Of a stretch of DNA of 53,635 nt, positions 1 to 7,894 are shown one piece after another. The stretch lies in assembly GCA_017540455.1 (NCBI GenBank), contig JAFYAZ010000026.1, positions 1-53,635 on the forward strand. Reading direction: 5' to 3'. Source of the DNA: Bacilli bacterium. GTDB taxonomy: Bacteria; Bacillota_I; Bacilli_A; RFN20; CAG-826. The notes under the pieces are model-generated. The model made no database searches, had not been told where the DNA came from, and saw only the letters and a program-made list of their open reading frames with translations. The position numbers and the translations under genes were made by a program. How positions within the stretch are numbered: the first letter of the stretch is position 1; the number at the start of each line of letters is the position of its first letter.

Positions 1-641
1 AGGTCTTCTCTACCGCCGAAGACAACCAGCCAGCCGTCGACATCATGGTTTACCAAGGTGAAAGACAGATGGCCCACGATAACAAATTACTCGGCCACTT
101 CCAGCTTTCTGGCATCAAACCAGCAAGACGTGGACAGCCAAGAATCGAAGTCACCTTCAGCATTGACGTCAACGGTATCGTCAAAGTCAGCGCCAAAGAC
201 CTCGACACCCAGCAATCTCAGGACATCACCATCAGCGGTTCCAATGGCCTTTCCAAAGAGGACATCGACCGCATGATCAGAGAAGCCGAGGAAAACAAAG
301 AGGCCGATGCCAAGCGTAAAGGCGACATCGAGGTCAAGAACAAGGCTCAGACCTACATTGACCAGATCAACCAGACCTTAGTCGAACAAGGCGACAAGCT
401 TACCCAAGAGCAGAAAGACGAACTCATCAAGATCCGTGACGAAGCTCAGGGCGCTATGGGTGCCAACGACATCGAGAAACTCCGCGAGATCGTCGGAAGA
501 CTCGAAGACACCGCTGCGAAAGCCGCTCAGTACGCTCAGCAAACCGGCGCTAACCCAAACCCAGGAGCTGATGCTTCTAGTGCTGGACAGACCGGTGCCG
601 ACGATGTCGTCGATGCCGATTTCACCGATAAGAAAAACTAA
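1..641 (+). CDS. dnaK: Chaperone DnaK, C-terminal part (5' end outside window)
   Basis: The open frame runs in from base 3 and ends at TAA 639-641, giving about 212 residues of the Hsp70 chaperone. It covers the end of the substrate-binding beta-sandwich ([14 protein letters not shown], then [16 protein letters not shown]) and the helical lid ([20 protein letters not shown]). The tail is Gly/Ala/Asn-rich and ends in [12 protein letters not shown], the acidic end typical of bacterial DnaK. The nucleotide-binding domain lies upstream of the window. The protein is cytoplasmic and folds clients in an ATP cycle stimulated by DnaJ, whose gene follows 68 bases downstream. The in-frame ATG at 45 is internal, not the start. 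Identification is secure from the lid and tail. Confidence 0.97.
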   Translation, partial: VFSTAEDNQPAVDIMVYQGERQMAHDNKLLGHFQLSGIKPARRGQPRIEVTFSIDVNGIVKVSAKDLDTQQSQDITISGSNGLSKEDIDRMIREAEENKEADAKRKGDIEVKNKAQTYIDQINQTLVEQGDKLTQEQKDELIKIRDEAQGAMGANDIEKLREIVGRLEDTAAKAAQYAQQTGANPNPGADASSAGQTGADDVVDADFTDKKN

Positions 642-654
642 TCATCATCTACGA

Positions 655-691
655 GGTGGTGGCGTCAAAAACTAGGCGCCACCAGCCTTTT
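655..691 (+). terminator. Hairpin between dnaK and dnaJ, possible partial terminator
   Basis: GGTGGCG (658-664) pairs with CGCCACC (677-683) across a 12-nt loop, followed by a short CTTTTG tract. The T tract is short, so this would be a leaky terminator or processing hairpin that lowers dnaJ expression relative to dnaK. The role is inferred from sequence only. Confidence 0.55.
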
Positions 692-709
692 GTTAAAAAG
701 GAGTAAACA

Positions 710-1846
710 ATGGCAGAGGCAAAACGCGACTATTATGAAGTCCTTGGCGTGTCCAAAAGCGCGTCCAAAGACGAAATCAAAAGCGCCTACCGCAAACTAG
801 CCAAGCAATACCATCCGGATATCAACCATTCTCCTGACGCCCCAAAGAAATTCGAGGAGATTCAGGAGGCCTATGACGTCCTCTTCGACGATTCCAAGAG
901 AAAGCAGTACGACCAGTTCGGACACGCTGCCTTCCAGCAAGGTGGATCGACAGGAGGAGCGGGCAACCCATTCGGTGGAGCTGGCTTCTCAGGCGCCGGT
1001 TTTGGCGATGTCGACCTCAATGACATTTTCTCTAGCTTCTTCGGAGGCGGAAGACGCAGTTCAAGAAGCGCCAGCGGGCCACAGAAAGGAAACGACGTCC
1101 TCATTCAGCGCACGATTTCCTTCATGGATTCCATCAAAGGCACCCATCTTAGCGTCCCTATCACCTACGATGAGCCTTGCTCCCATTGCCACGGCACTGG
1201 TGCAGAGAGCCCAAGCGATATCTCAACTTGCCCATATTGTGGCGGTCGCGGCTACACTTTACATACCCAAAGAACCCTCTTTGGCACTATGCAGACCGAA
1301 GGTCCATGCGAACATTGCCATGGCACAGGCAAAGTTGTCAAAAACAACTGCAAAACCTGTGGAGGCAGCGGTTACAACCGCGTCCATAAAGACCTTGATG
1401 TCAATATCCCAGCTGGTATCAACAATGGCCAGCAGGTCCGCGTCAAAGGCAAGGGCGAAAGAGGCATCAATGGCGGAGAAAATGGCGACTTATACATCGA
1501 AGTCCGCATCAAGAAAGACCCAACCTTCACCCGTGATGGCAATGATATCCACATGGAACTTGAGCTATCCTTCGTCGACTGTGCCCTCGGCGCGAGCTTA
1601 GACGTCCAAACCGTCTATGGCTCGGTTGAGGTCTCAATCCCAGCGGGAACGCAGCCAAATCAGATCCTCAAGCTCAAAGGACAAGGCGTCAAAGACCTCC
1701 GTACCGGACGTCCAGGCGATCAGTTCCTTCACGTGAAAGTCACGACGCCAACGAATCTATCGTCTACTGAGAAAGATTTGCTCAGACAATTCCAAAAAGA
1801 AGAGCAAGCCAAGCTCGGCAAGTGGTGGAACAAAGGTAAAAAATAA
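710..1846 (+). CDS. dnaJ: Chaperone DnaJ (Hsp40)
   Basis: A 378-residue type I J-protein that recruits substrates to DnaK and stimulates its ATPase. The J domain occupies residues 1-70 with the HPD motif at 35-37. A Gly/Phe-rich linker follows ([14 protein letters not shown]). The zinc domain has all four CxxCxGxG repeats: [24 protein letters not shown] and CKTCGGSG. The C-terminal substrate-binding domain completes a normal length. The start is set by AAAAGGAG just upstream of ATG 710. It lies behind dnaK with a hairpin in between and is closed by a strong terminator. In Bacillus prmA would come next; here a TM2 membrane protein takes that place. Confidence 0.98.
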   Translation: MAEAKRDYYEVLGVSKSASKDEIKSAYRKLAKQYHPDINHSPDAPKKFEEIQEAYDVLFDDSKRKQYDQFGHAAFQQGGSTGGAGNPFGGAGFSGAGFGDVDLNDIFSSFFGGGRRSSRSASGPQKGNDVLIQRTISFMDSIKGTHLSVPITYDEPCSHCHGTGAESPSDISTCPYCGGRGYTLHTQRTLFGTMQTEGPCEHCHGTGKVVKNNCKTCGGSGYNRVHKDLDVNIPAGINNGQQVRVKGKGERGINGGENGDLYIEVRIKKDPTFTRDGNDIHMELELSFVDCALGASLDVQTVYGSVEVSIPAGTQPNQILKLKGQGVKDLRTGRPGDQFLHVKVTTPTNLSSTEKDLLRQFQKEEQAKLGKWWNKGKK

Positions 1847-1850
1847 GATT

Positions 1851-1880
1851 AAGGTCTCACAAGGTGAGGCCTTTTTTCTT
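1851..1880 (+). terminator. Intrinsic terminator after dnaJ
   Basis: A 10-bp stem, AAGGTCTCAC with GTGAGGCCTT (one G.U pair), has an AAG loop and runs into a T-rich tract. It closes the dnaK-dnaJ unit. Confidence 0.9.
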
Positions 1881-1933
1881 GCTCGTATGCGTGCGAAGGG
1901 GTTATGCTATGTCTTGTATTAAGAAAACTATTT

Positions 1934-2386
1934 ATGCCTACTTGTAGAAATTGCCATCGCACAATCGGAAAATTTGATGCCGACGTTTGCCCATACTGCG
2001 GAACAACCGATCCAATTGATTCTCAGTATCGGACCAAAGATATGACGTCTTTCATCGATCCTCAGAAGCCAAAATCTGGCTTATATAGGAGTAAGAGCCG
2101 CAAGACGGCTGCTTTGCTTTGCATGTTGCTCGGCTTTGCCGGCGCCCATGATTTCTATCTTGGCTATAAGAAAAACGGACTCATCAACATCATCTTTACC
2201 CTTTGTTTCGTCGGAATCATCGGTACTGTGATGCTTGTTCTCAATCTTACCCACGTTATCGAATGGTCAATCCCTGGCGCATATCTTTTGCCATTCGCGG
2301 CCGACTTCCTTTTCCATGTCGGCTATGGCTTACGTTACCTTTTCAAAGACTCCCTTAAAGACGGGAATGGAGTGTTCCTTCGCTAA
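1934..2386 (+). CDS. Zinc-ribbon plus TM2-domain membrane protein
   Basis: About 150 residues if the ATG at 1934 is used; an earlier in-frame ATG at 1904 would add ten non-conserved residues and overlap a likely -10 (TATGCT, 1903-1908). The N-terminus is a zinc ribbon with CRNC and CPYC pairs. The middle carries a TM2 domain: a basic linker, then a hydrophobic helix with the family signature G-AHDFYLGYKKNG, a turn, and a second helix (IIFTLCFVGIIGTVMLVLN). A third hydrophobic stretch follows (GAYLLPFAADFLF). TM2 proteins are small membrane proteins of mostly unknown role. It sits two bases before rsmE, where prmA is found in Bacillus. Function not assigned; topology is a prediction. Confidence 0.7.
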   Translation: MPTCRNCHRTIGKFDADVCPYCGTTDPIDSQYRTKDMTSFIDPQKPKSGLYRSKSRKTAALLCMLLGFAGAHDFYLGYKKNGLINIIFTLCFVGIIGTVMLVLNLTHVIEWSIPGAYLLPFAADFLFHVGYGLRYLFKDSLKDGNGVFLR

Positions 2387-2388
2387 AA

Positions 2389-3108
2389 ATGGAACGCTTC
2401 TTCGGCCGAGTCGAAGGGGAGAAGGCCTATATCAGCCCCGACAAAGCACATCATTTAGTGCGTGTTTTGCGTGCGAAAAAGGGCGATAAGGTCGAAATTG
2501 CCGATACCGGTGAGCTTTATCTTTGCGAGATTAAGAACCTTGATCCGCTCGATATCAGCGTCATCGAATCCTTATACAAACCAAAACCTCTTCCTTTCAC
2601 GGTTGTTTTGGCGTTCGCTCTCCTTAAAGGCGGGCATGATGAACTCGTTCTCCAAAAAGGAACTGAGCTGGGCGTAAATGAATTCGTCCCATATATCTCT
2701 AGTCGCACGATCGTGAGACTAGACCAGAAAGACAAAGAAAAGCGCCAAAGCCGTTTCGAAAAGATCGTTCTTTCTTCTTGTGAGCAATGCAAACGTATCG
2801 ATATACCAAAAGTCGACGAGATCTTATCTTTTGATAAGATGACCGATATGAAATTCGACCGTGCTTTCTTCGCTTACGAAGGACTATCGCATGAATCTTT
2901 CAATCTTGCTGCCGAAGCCGCAAAGGTCAAGGAAGGCGAAAGGGTTTTGCTTATCGTTGGTCCTGAAGGCGGATTTGATGAGAAAGAGGTCGCTCTTGCC
3001 ACCAAGAAAGGCCTAACGCCTGTTTCTCTTGGACAGAGAATCCTCCGCGCTGAAACCGCCTCAATATACATGGCCAGTGTCTTTTCATTCTTAGGGGAGA
3101 GTAAATAA
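2389..3108 (+). CDS. rsmE: 16S rRNA (uracil1498-N3)-methyltransferase RsmE
   Basis: A 239-residue SPOUT-family enzyme that methylates N3 of U1498 in 16S rRNA using S-adenosylmethionine. The N-terminal PUA-like domain holds the usual DKAHHLVRVLRAKKGDKVEI. The C-terminal trefoil-knot AdoMet site is clear: LLIVGPEGGFDEKE followed by SLGQRILRAETA. The start ATG follows the stop of the TM2 gene by two bases with no good Shine-Dalgarno, which suggests translational coupling. The stop overlaps the next start (TAATG). It belongs to the same run as mtaB, as in many Firmicutes. Confidence 0.95.
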   Translation: MERFFGRVEGEKAYISPDKAHHLVRVLRAKKGDKVEIADTGELYLCEIKNLDPLDISVIESLYKPKPLPFTVVLAFALLKGGHDELVLQKGTELGVNEFVPYISSRTIVRLDQKDKEKRQSRFEKIVLSSCEQCKRIDIPKVDEILSFDKMTDMKFDRAFFAYEGLSHESFNLAAEAAKVKEGERVLLIVGPEGGFDEKEVALATKKGLTPVSLGQRILRAETASIYMASVFSFLGESK

Positions 3109-3866
3109 TGACCCTCTATCAGCTCTTAGCAGACAACCAGGCGCCAACATCGTTCGATCATGGCGATGAAATGGCTTTCTATAACCGTTATTCCTACAAA
3201 CTATCGGATAACGAGCCTTTTGCCTATCTTTCCAAGATGGTTGACTCCTTTGGGATCATCAGAGCAAATATCGTTTTACGCGCCATCATGAACAAAGAAG
3301 AGATTGAGAAGGAATTTTTCGCTCATTCAAAACTCCTTGAAAAGAACCCAGACCTCACTCCGATGAAGGAGTTCATGGACAACGTCACCAGCACCTTGCC
3401 TTATCTTGAGGTTGGTGGTGAAAAGATCTATGTTCCGATTTTCCCATCTTCCTTGGCGTCCATCTATACGAACTCCTACGAAAAGCTATCTGTCCCGCCA
3501 TACAAGAAACTGCTTAAGGATTACGAGGCCGCTCTCATCGATCCGTTTGACTATTATGGCCCAGCCTTGTATGACTCATATTTCACCAAACTTGTTATCA
3601 TCCGTAAGACTGAAAAGTCGATGGCGGCTTATGATTACGATGCTGAATGCATCTATTTCATCAACGAAGAAGGTAGGCTTGACGCCAAGATTGCCTTATT
3701 CGACAAAGGCTTAACAAAGCCATTAAAGAACCATATGATTCCACGCATCCAGAAAGTCGTTGATGCGTATTACGAAAACGACAGAGATAAGATGCTCAAT
3801 GTCCTTTTAAAGGAAAAGCTAATCTCTGACGCTCTCAGGAAAAAGGCTGACGAGAAAAAGAAATGA
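3108..3866 (+). CDS. Conserved-looking protein of unknown function
   Basis: A 252-residue soluble protein that I do not recognise. It has no signal peptide or membrane helix. It is rich in Tyr, Asp, Glu and Lys and ends in a charged KKADEKKK tail. A Pro-containing segment (VPIFPSSLASIY) and YDYDAECIYFINEEGR are the most distinctive stretches. Its ATG overlaps the rsmE stop and its end overlaps the mtaB start by four bases, so it is almost certainly translated as part of a three-gene RNA-modification operon. A link to rRNA or tRNA modification is guilt by association only. Confidence 0.8.
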   Translation: MTLYQLLADNQAPTSFDHGDEMAFYNRYSYKLSDNEPFAYLSKMVDSFGIIRANIVLRAIMNKEEIEKEFFAHSKLLEKNPDLTPMKEFMDNVTSTLPYLEVGGEKIYVPIFPSSLASIYTNSYEKLSVPPYKKLLKDYEAALIDPFDYYGPALYDSYFTKLVIIRKTEKSMAAYDYDAECIYFINEEGRLDAKIALFDKGLTKPLKNHMIPRIQKVVDAYYENDRDKMLNVLLKEKLISDALRKKADEKKK

Positions 3867-5143
3867 AGTTCTTTGTTTTTTCTCTTGGCTGCAAAGTTAA
3901 CTCCTACGAGAAAGACGCCATAAAAGAAGCCCTCATCCAGAGAGGCGACGAAGAGGTGTCTAAGCCTGAAGAGGCTTCTTTGATCGTTGTTAATACCTGT
4001 TCAGTCACGGCAACAAGCGATCAAAAATCCCGTCAGCATATCCGCAAATTCAGAAGACTGTCGCCCGACGCGACCATCGCTGTCATGGGTTGTTATTCAG
4101 AAGGCCACCTAAGTGAAGCTGAGACTCTCGGGGCTGATATCATCATTGGAACCTCAAAGAGAGATAAGCTTCTTTCCTATATCGACGAGTTCCAAAAGAA
4201 CCACAAGAAGATCGTCGATGTAACTTATCTGTCTAGAAAGAAGATATACGAAGAATTGCCTTCGAGTGCTTTCACGAATAACGCCAGAGCCTACCTCAAA
4301 ATCCAGGATGGATGCGACAAATTCTGCTCTTATTGTCTTATTCCGTTCGTTAGAGGAAACTCCCGTTCAAGAGCCAAGGAAGACGCTTTGAAAGAGGCAA
4401 AAGCCTTAGTCGATAAAGGTTATCAAGAGCTTGTTCTTACCGGCATAGAGGTTGGTTTCTATGGCCTAGATCTTTATGGCAAGGAATATGGTTTAGGCGA
4501 ACTTGTTGAGGACATCATAAGAGAGAATCCAACTCTTAAGAGGCTTCGTTTATCGTCGATCGACATCAGCGAGATTTCCGACAAGCTTTTCGAAGACTTC
4601 AAAAACTACCCAGCTTTGATGCCTCATCTCCATTTATCTCTTCAGTCCGGTTCAGACAGTGTCTTAAAGAGAATGAAGCGCAACTATACGACGGCTGAAT
4701 ATTTTGAGAAAGTCTGCATGCTGCGTGATATGTGTCCGGACATCGCTATCACAACCGATATAATCGCCGGCTTCCCAGAAGAAACCGAGGAGGAGTGGAA
4801 AGAGACCATGGATTTTGCAAAGAAATGTGCCTTTGCCGAGATTCATTGCTTTGCCTACTCTCCACGTAAAGGAACGGCGGCCGTTAAGATGAAACAAGTC
4901 GACAGCGCAACCAAAGATAGAAGATCCCATGAGTTGCTAGCGCTTTCCCGCGAACTCAGGGATAAATATGAAAACAAATTCTTTGGACAGGAAATGGAAG
5001 TCCTTTTTGAGGACTATGACGAGAAGAAAGGCTATGCCTACGGCCATACCAAAAACTACCTTCTCGTTAAGAAAAAGAGCGATCATTCACTACAAAAAAC
5101 CTTCGGCCCAGTTCTTTATGATGAGAGCAGTAGAGCCGACTAG
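3863..5143 (+). CDS. mtaB: tRNA t6A37 methylthiotransferase MtaB
   Basis: A 426-residue radical-SAM enzyme that converts t6A to ms2t6A at position 37 of ANN-reading tRNAs. The N-terminal UPF0004 domain has its three cluster cysteines at C10 (SLGCKVNSYE), C46 (NTCSVT) and C77 (VMGCYSE). The radical-SAM CxxxCxxC motif is C151/C155/C158 in QDGCDKFCSYCLIP. A short TRAM-like RNA-binding segment forms the C-terminus. SLGCKVN and the NTCSVTATSDQKSRQ stretch fit MtaB (YqeV) rather than MiaB. The start overlaps the preceding gene. No strong terminator follows, only a weak hairpin near 5199-5216. Confidence 0.95.
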   Translation: MKFFVFSLGCKVNSYEKDAIKEALIQRGDEEVSKPEEASLIVVNTCSVTATSDQKSRQHIRKFRRLSPDATIAVMGCYSEGHLSEAETLGADIIIGTSKRDKLLSYIDEFQKNHKKIVDVTYLSRKKIYEELPSSAFTNNARAYLKIQDGCDKFCSYCLIPFVRGNSRSRAKEDALKEAKALVDKGYQELVLTGIEVGFYGLDLYGKEYGLGELVEDIIRENPTLKRLRLSSIDISEISDKLFEDFKNYPALMPHLHLSLQSGSDSVLKRMKRNYTTAEYFEKVCMLRDMCPDIAITTDIIAGFPEETEEEWKETMDFAKKCAFAEIHCFAYSPRKGTAAVKMKQVDSATKDRRSHELLALSRELRDKYENKFFGQEMEVLFEDYDEKKGYAYGHTKNYLLVKKKSDHSLQKTFGPVLYDESSRAD

Positions 5144-5248
5144 CGTTTTTCTTCGATAATTGCCATTATTTTTTAATCAGTGTAATGAATTCCATATAAG
5201 GTGCTATCGGCACTTTACGGATTTTTTATGACATTGACCAAAAATAAT

Positions 5249-5276
5249 TTGACTAACGTAGGTTCTTCTTTATAAT
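5249..5276 (+). promoter_or_regulatory. Promoter of rpmF
   Basis: TTGACT (5249-5254), a 16-bp spacer, and TATAAT (5271-5276), placed about 30 bases upstream of the rpmF start. This is one of the best sigma-A matches in the window and leaves a short leader with a strong AAGGAGG. Confidence 0.85.
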
Positions 5277-5305
5277 TATCCCAGTCCAACAAGGAGGATC
5301 GAAAA

Positions 5306-5491
5306 ATGGCAGTCCCGCAGAGAAGAATTGGTAAAACCGCTAAAAGAAAAAGAAGAACTCATTTCAACCTCGCAGCCCCAGCTTTGGTTCAGTGCAGCCA
5401 CTGTGGTTCAATGGTTAGACCTCACCACGTTTGCCCAGAATGTGGCTACTACGATGGTAAGGATATCCTTCACCTCAAAAAAGGCGAATAA
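5306..5491 (+). CDS. rpmF: 50S ribosomal protein L32
   Basis: A 61-residue large-subunit protein beginning MAVPQRRIGKTAKRKRR, the L32 signature. It is the zinc-binding form, with CSHC at 30-33 and CPEC at 43-46. A strong AAGGAGG lies just upstream of the ATG. The usual partner yceD (DUF177) is not next to it here; the gene has its own promoter and terminator and so is monocistronic. Confidence 0.97.
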   Translation: MAVPQRRIGKTAKRKRRTHFNLAAPALVQCSHCGSMVRPHHVCPECGYYDGKDILHLKKGE

Positions 5492-5507
5492 TCTGTCTTG
5501 AGTTAAC

Positions 5508-5536
5508 GGGTGCTCTTAATCGGGCGCCCTTTTTTA
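5508..5536 (+). terminator. Intrinsic terminator after rpmF
   Basis: GGGTGC (5508-5513) pairs with GCGCCC (5524-5529), including one T.G pair, and six T follow. The next promoter starts within 20 bases. Confidence 0.85.
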
Positions 5537-5552
5537 TTACTTAAAAAAGACT

Positions 5553-5565
5553 TAGAATTATATCC
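5553..5565 (+). promoter_or_regulatory. -10 element placing transcription start at the GT4 start codon
   Basis: TAGAAT (5553-5558) ends seven bases before ATG 5566, and there is no Shine-Dalgarno sequence. Transcription would begin at or within a base or two of the start codon, giving a leaderless mRNA. The -35 is poorly defined. Confidence 0.6.
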
Positions 5566-6567
5566 ATGAAAGTTCTTTTGTATTTTGAAGGGCAAGAAGC
5601 CATCAAAACGAGCGGCATCGGCCGTGCTTTAAGCCATCAAATCAGAGCTCTTGAAAGCCAGGGCATCGAATATACCCTTAACCCAAAGGATGATTTCGAT
5701 ATCGCCCATATCAATACCCTCTGGGCCAAAAGCGGTGCCGTCTTGAGAAAATGCAAGAAAAAGGGTATCCCAGTCATCGTTCATGGCCATTCAACCTTTG
5801 AGGATTTCAGAAAATCCTTTAAGGCCTGGCAGCTCGTCGCACCTTTTTATAATTCGCGCATCAGGCGCATGTACTCACGCGCGGACCTTGTTATTACGCC
5901 AACCCCATATTCCAAAGGTCTTATCGAAGGATATGGCTTCGTTAAAAAAGTTATAGATATCTCTAATGGAATCGATCTTCAGGAATATGCTGAAAATCTC
6001 GATGCCCAGAAAGCTTTCAGAGAGAAGTTTGGCATTAAAGAAGGCGAGAAATTCGTCATGGGTGTCGGCTTCCCGTTCGAAAGAAAAGGAATCCAGGACT
6101 TCTTTGAAGTCGCTAGATCATTCCCTGATGTTAAATTCATCTGGTTTGGAGCTCTTCAGAAGATTCTGACCAACCATAAAGTCAAAGTCTGGGTTAAGAA
6201 CCGTCCAGCTAACGCCATCATGGCCGGATACTGCAAAGGCGACCTAATTCATGGCGCATATCAGCAGGCGACATGTTTATTCTTCCCATCATTAGAAGAG
6301 ACTGAAGGCATTGTCGTTTTAGAGGCTTTAGCCAGCCATTGCCCTCTTGTTGTGCGTAATATTGGCGTTTATGAACCCTGGCTCAAAGACGGGGTGAACG
6401 CTCACATCGAAAAAGATAACGAAGGCTTCGTCAAAACCATCGACTCTTTGCTCAAAAACGGTGAGAACAAAGCTATCCTCGATGAAGGCTATAAAGTGGT
6501 TGAGGCGAGAACCCTCGAGATCGTTGGAGGCAAATTAAAAGAGGCTTACGAGAGCCTCCTTAAATAG
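5566..6567 (+). CDS. GT4-family glycosyltransferase, CpoA-like, probable glycolipid synthesis
   Basis: A 333-residue GT-B fold enzyme. The start MKVLLYFEGQEAIKTSGIGRAL and the segments FDIAHINTLW, VIVHGHSTFEDFRKSF, ADLVITPTPYSKGLI and ISNGIDLQEY resemble the streptococcal CpoA-type family that adds a sugar to glucosyl-diacylglycerol at the membrane face. The EX7E nucleotide-sugar motif is present (LEETEGIVVLEALA). There is no signal peptide or membrane helix, as expected for a peripheral membrane enzyme. Sugar donor and acceptor cannot be fixed from sequence. It runs head-on into a GT2 gene whose stop is the adjacent base, with no terminator between. Confidence 0.82.
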   Translation: MKVLLYFEGQEAIKTSGIGRALSHQIRALESQGIEYTLNPKDDFDIAHINTLWAKSGAVLRKCKKKGIPVIVHGHSTFEDFRKSFKAWQLVAPFYNSRIRRMYSRADLVITPTPYSKGLIEGYGFVKKVIDISNGIDLQEYAENLDAQKAFREKFGIKEGEKFVMGVGFPFERKGIQDFFEVARSFPDVKFIWFGALQKILTNHKVKVWVKNRPANAIMAGYCKGDLIHGAYQQATCLFFPSLEETEGIVVLEALASHCPLVVRNIGVYEPWLKDGVNAHIEKDNEGFVKTIDSLLKNGENKAILDEGYKVVEARTLEIVGGKLKEAYESLLK

Positions 6568-7524
6568 TTATTTGAGCCACGCTCTTTCAAGCAATGCACA
6601 ATAGCTTCTTCCTTTTTCCGGAAGAGGCTTTTTTAGATTCTTGACCTCTTTCCATTCGGTCTTTACATTCTTCAAGTAAGTCTTGGTAGCGCCGTACTTC
6701 TTGTCGAGCGATAAATCAAAGAGAAGCGATAAATAAGAACGGAATGTTGTCTTCTTGAAGGCTTCGATAAGCGACTTATCTGGATTCTTCTCGAGATAGC
6801 TTCTAATGAGGGCAAAGACCCAGAGATGTCTTTCAGCACGGTCGGTGCGGTGGACGCTCATCGCGCTAGTTGGAACGTTCTTGTAGTAATAGTAGAGAGG
6901 GTCTTTGATGCAGACGACCTTCTTGCAATAAGAGAGCATTGAGATGCAGAAAGCGACATCCTCAAACATGTCTTTATGATCGGAAAGGAGAAGCAACGGT
7001 CTCTTTTCGATGATTTCTCTCTTCCACATCTTGGTCCAAAGAAATCCGCGGAACGACATGTCCCAAAGGAACGCGGTGATTGTCTCTTTGGTGTTATATG
7101 TTGCGCTAGAGGAGAAGGAGAAGGCTTTCTCTTTTTCCTTATCATCGACTTGATAAAAAGAGCAATTTACACAGTCAGCGCCGGTGTTTCTCATCGTTTT
7201 CACGAGAGTGGATAAGCAATCATTCCTTAGCTTGTCGTCAGCGTCCATGAAATAGATGTAGTCGCCTTTGCTATCGAGTATGGCTTTCCAACGGGAAAGA
7301 GCCTGGCCCATACGGTATGGCTCGGTATGGACTTTTATCTGATCTGGGTATTTCTCAGCGTATTCTTTGGCTAAGACCAAGCTCCCATCACCAGAATCGT
7401 CGATGCCCATGATAAGTTCGGTTGGTTCGCTAAAATCCTGGTTGAGGAAGGAGTCGAGGGCTCTTTCCAAAGTGTCTCTGTTCCTAAAGACAGGCATGAT
7501 GACGGAAACGACTGGTTTGTTCAT
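6568..7524 (-). CDS. GT2-family glycosyltransferase
   Basis: A 318-residue GT-A fold transferase from ATG 7524 (MNKPVVSVIMPVFRNRDTL). The frame is open further upstream but the family start is here. The nucleotide-sugar region has MGIDDSGDG and the metal-binding FMDADD. The C-terminal half, rich in Phe, Tyr and Lys, resembles teichoic-acid or capsule-type transferases but has no clear membrane helix. The product is probably a cell-surface glycan or glycolipid; the substrate is unknown. Its extended -10 TGC-TATCAT ends six bases before the ATG without a Shine-Dalgarno. It is divergent from rpsU across a perfect 16-bp palindrome. Confidence 0.85.
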   Translation of the reverse strand: MNKPVVSVIMPVFRNRDTLERALDSFLNQDFSEPTELIMGIDDSGDGSLVLAKEYAEKYPDQIKVHTEPYRMGQALSRWKAILDSKGDYIYFMDADDKLRNDCLSTLVKTMRNTGADCVNCSFYQVDDKEKEKAFSFSSSATYNTKETITAFLWDMSFRGFLWTKMWKREIIEKRPLLLLSDHKDMFEDVAFCISMLSYCKKVVCIKDPLYYYYKNVPTSAMSVHRTDRAERHLWVFALIRSYLEKNPDKSLIEAFKKTTFRSYLSLLFDLSLDKKYGATKTYLKNVKTEWKEVKNLKKPLPEKGRSYCALLERAWLK

Positions 7525-7530
7525 GCCGTA

Positions 7531-7539
7531 ATGATAGCA
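7531..7539 (-). promoter_or_regulatory. Extended -10 promoter of the GT2 gene (leaderless)
   Basis: On the minus strand, TGC followed directly by TATCAT (7531-7536), then GCCGTA read as TACGGC, then ATG at 7524. Six bases separate the hexamer from the start codon. Confidence 0.65.
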
Positions 7540-7547
7540 TATAAAAC

Positions 7548-7563
7548 AGTCACTTAAGTGACT
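7548..7563. repeat. 16-bp perfect palindrome between divergent promoters
   Basis: AGTCACTTAAGTGACT is perfectly self-complementary. It lies between the GT2 extended -10 and the rpsU -35, so a dimeric regulator bound here could affect both units. No matching regulator is known to me. Confidence 0.5.
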
Positions 7564-7579
7564 AAAAATTTGAAAAAGG

Positions 7580-7607
7580 TTGCAAAACACCTAGACTTCG
7601 ATAGAAT
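7580..7607 (+). promoter_or_regulatory. Promoter of rpsU
   Basis: TTGCAA (7580-7585), a 16-bp spacer and TAGAAT (7602-7607). The leader then carries AGAGAGGTG before the start at 7639. Confidence 0.8.
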
Positions 7608-7638
7608 AATGAAGCACGAAAGAGAGGTGAATCCGATC

Positions 7639-7815
7639 ATGCCAGTCAAAACAGTTCTTCGCGAAGGCGAAAATCTCGATGAGGCCTTACGTCGTTTCAA
7701 GAGAAGCGTCAATAAGAGCGGCATTCTCCTCGAATCAAGAAAAAGAGAGTTCTATCTCAAAACCGGCCTTCGTAGAAAAATGAAGTCCGAAATGGCCCGC
7801 CGTAAAAAGTGGTAA
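7639..7815 (+). CDS. rpsU: 30S ribosomal protein S21
   Basis: 58 residues from ATG 7639 ([20 protein letters not shown]), ending [14 protein letters not shown]-like as in Firmicute S21. An in-frame ATG-less extension upstream overlaps the promoter and is not coding. A GAGAGGTG Shine-Dalgarno sits about nine bases upstream. S21 is a basic small-subunit protein near the mRNA exit platform and helps initiation. It is monocistronic with its own promoter and terminator, rather than joined to yqeY or dnaG as in some relatives. Confidence 0.96.
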   Translation: MPVKTVLREGENLDEALRRFKRSVNKSGILLESRKREFYLKTGLRRKMKSEMARRKKW

Positions 7816-7820
7816 AAATC

Positions 7821-7847
7821 ATCCCTCAGCAAAATGAGGGATTTTTT
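7821..7847 (+). terminator. Intrinsic terminator after rpsU
   Basis: ATCCCTCA pairs perfectly with TGAGGGAT across GCAAAA, and a six-T tract follows. Confidence 0.92.
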
Positions 7848-7858
7848 ATTACGAGTTT

Positions 7859-7887
7859 CTGAAAAAACGGATTTCCAACTCTATATG
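7859..7887 (+). promoter_or_regulatory. Promoter of the C39-like membrane protein
   Basis: CTGAAA (7859-7864), 17-bp spacer, TATATG (7882-7887), then seven bases to ATG 7895. The element closely resembles the one upstream of the candidate RNA at 22087-22115 (CTGAAA, 17 bp, TATATA), including the flanking CTC before and AAGTG after. Confidence 0.6.
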
Positions 7888-7894
7888 GTAAGTG

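Noticed and set aside
7558-7638. 27-residue N-terminal extension of S21
   Set aside because: It covers the rpsU promoter; S21 starts at MPVK with a Shine-Dalgarno.
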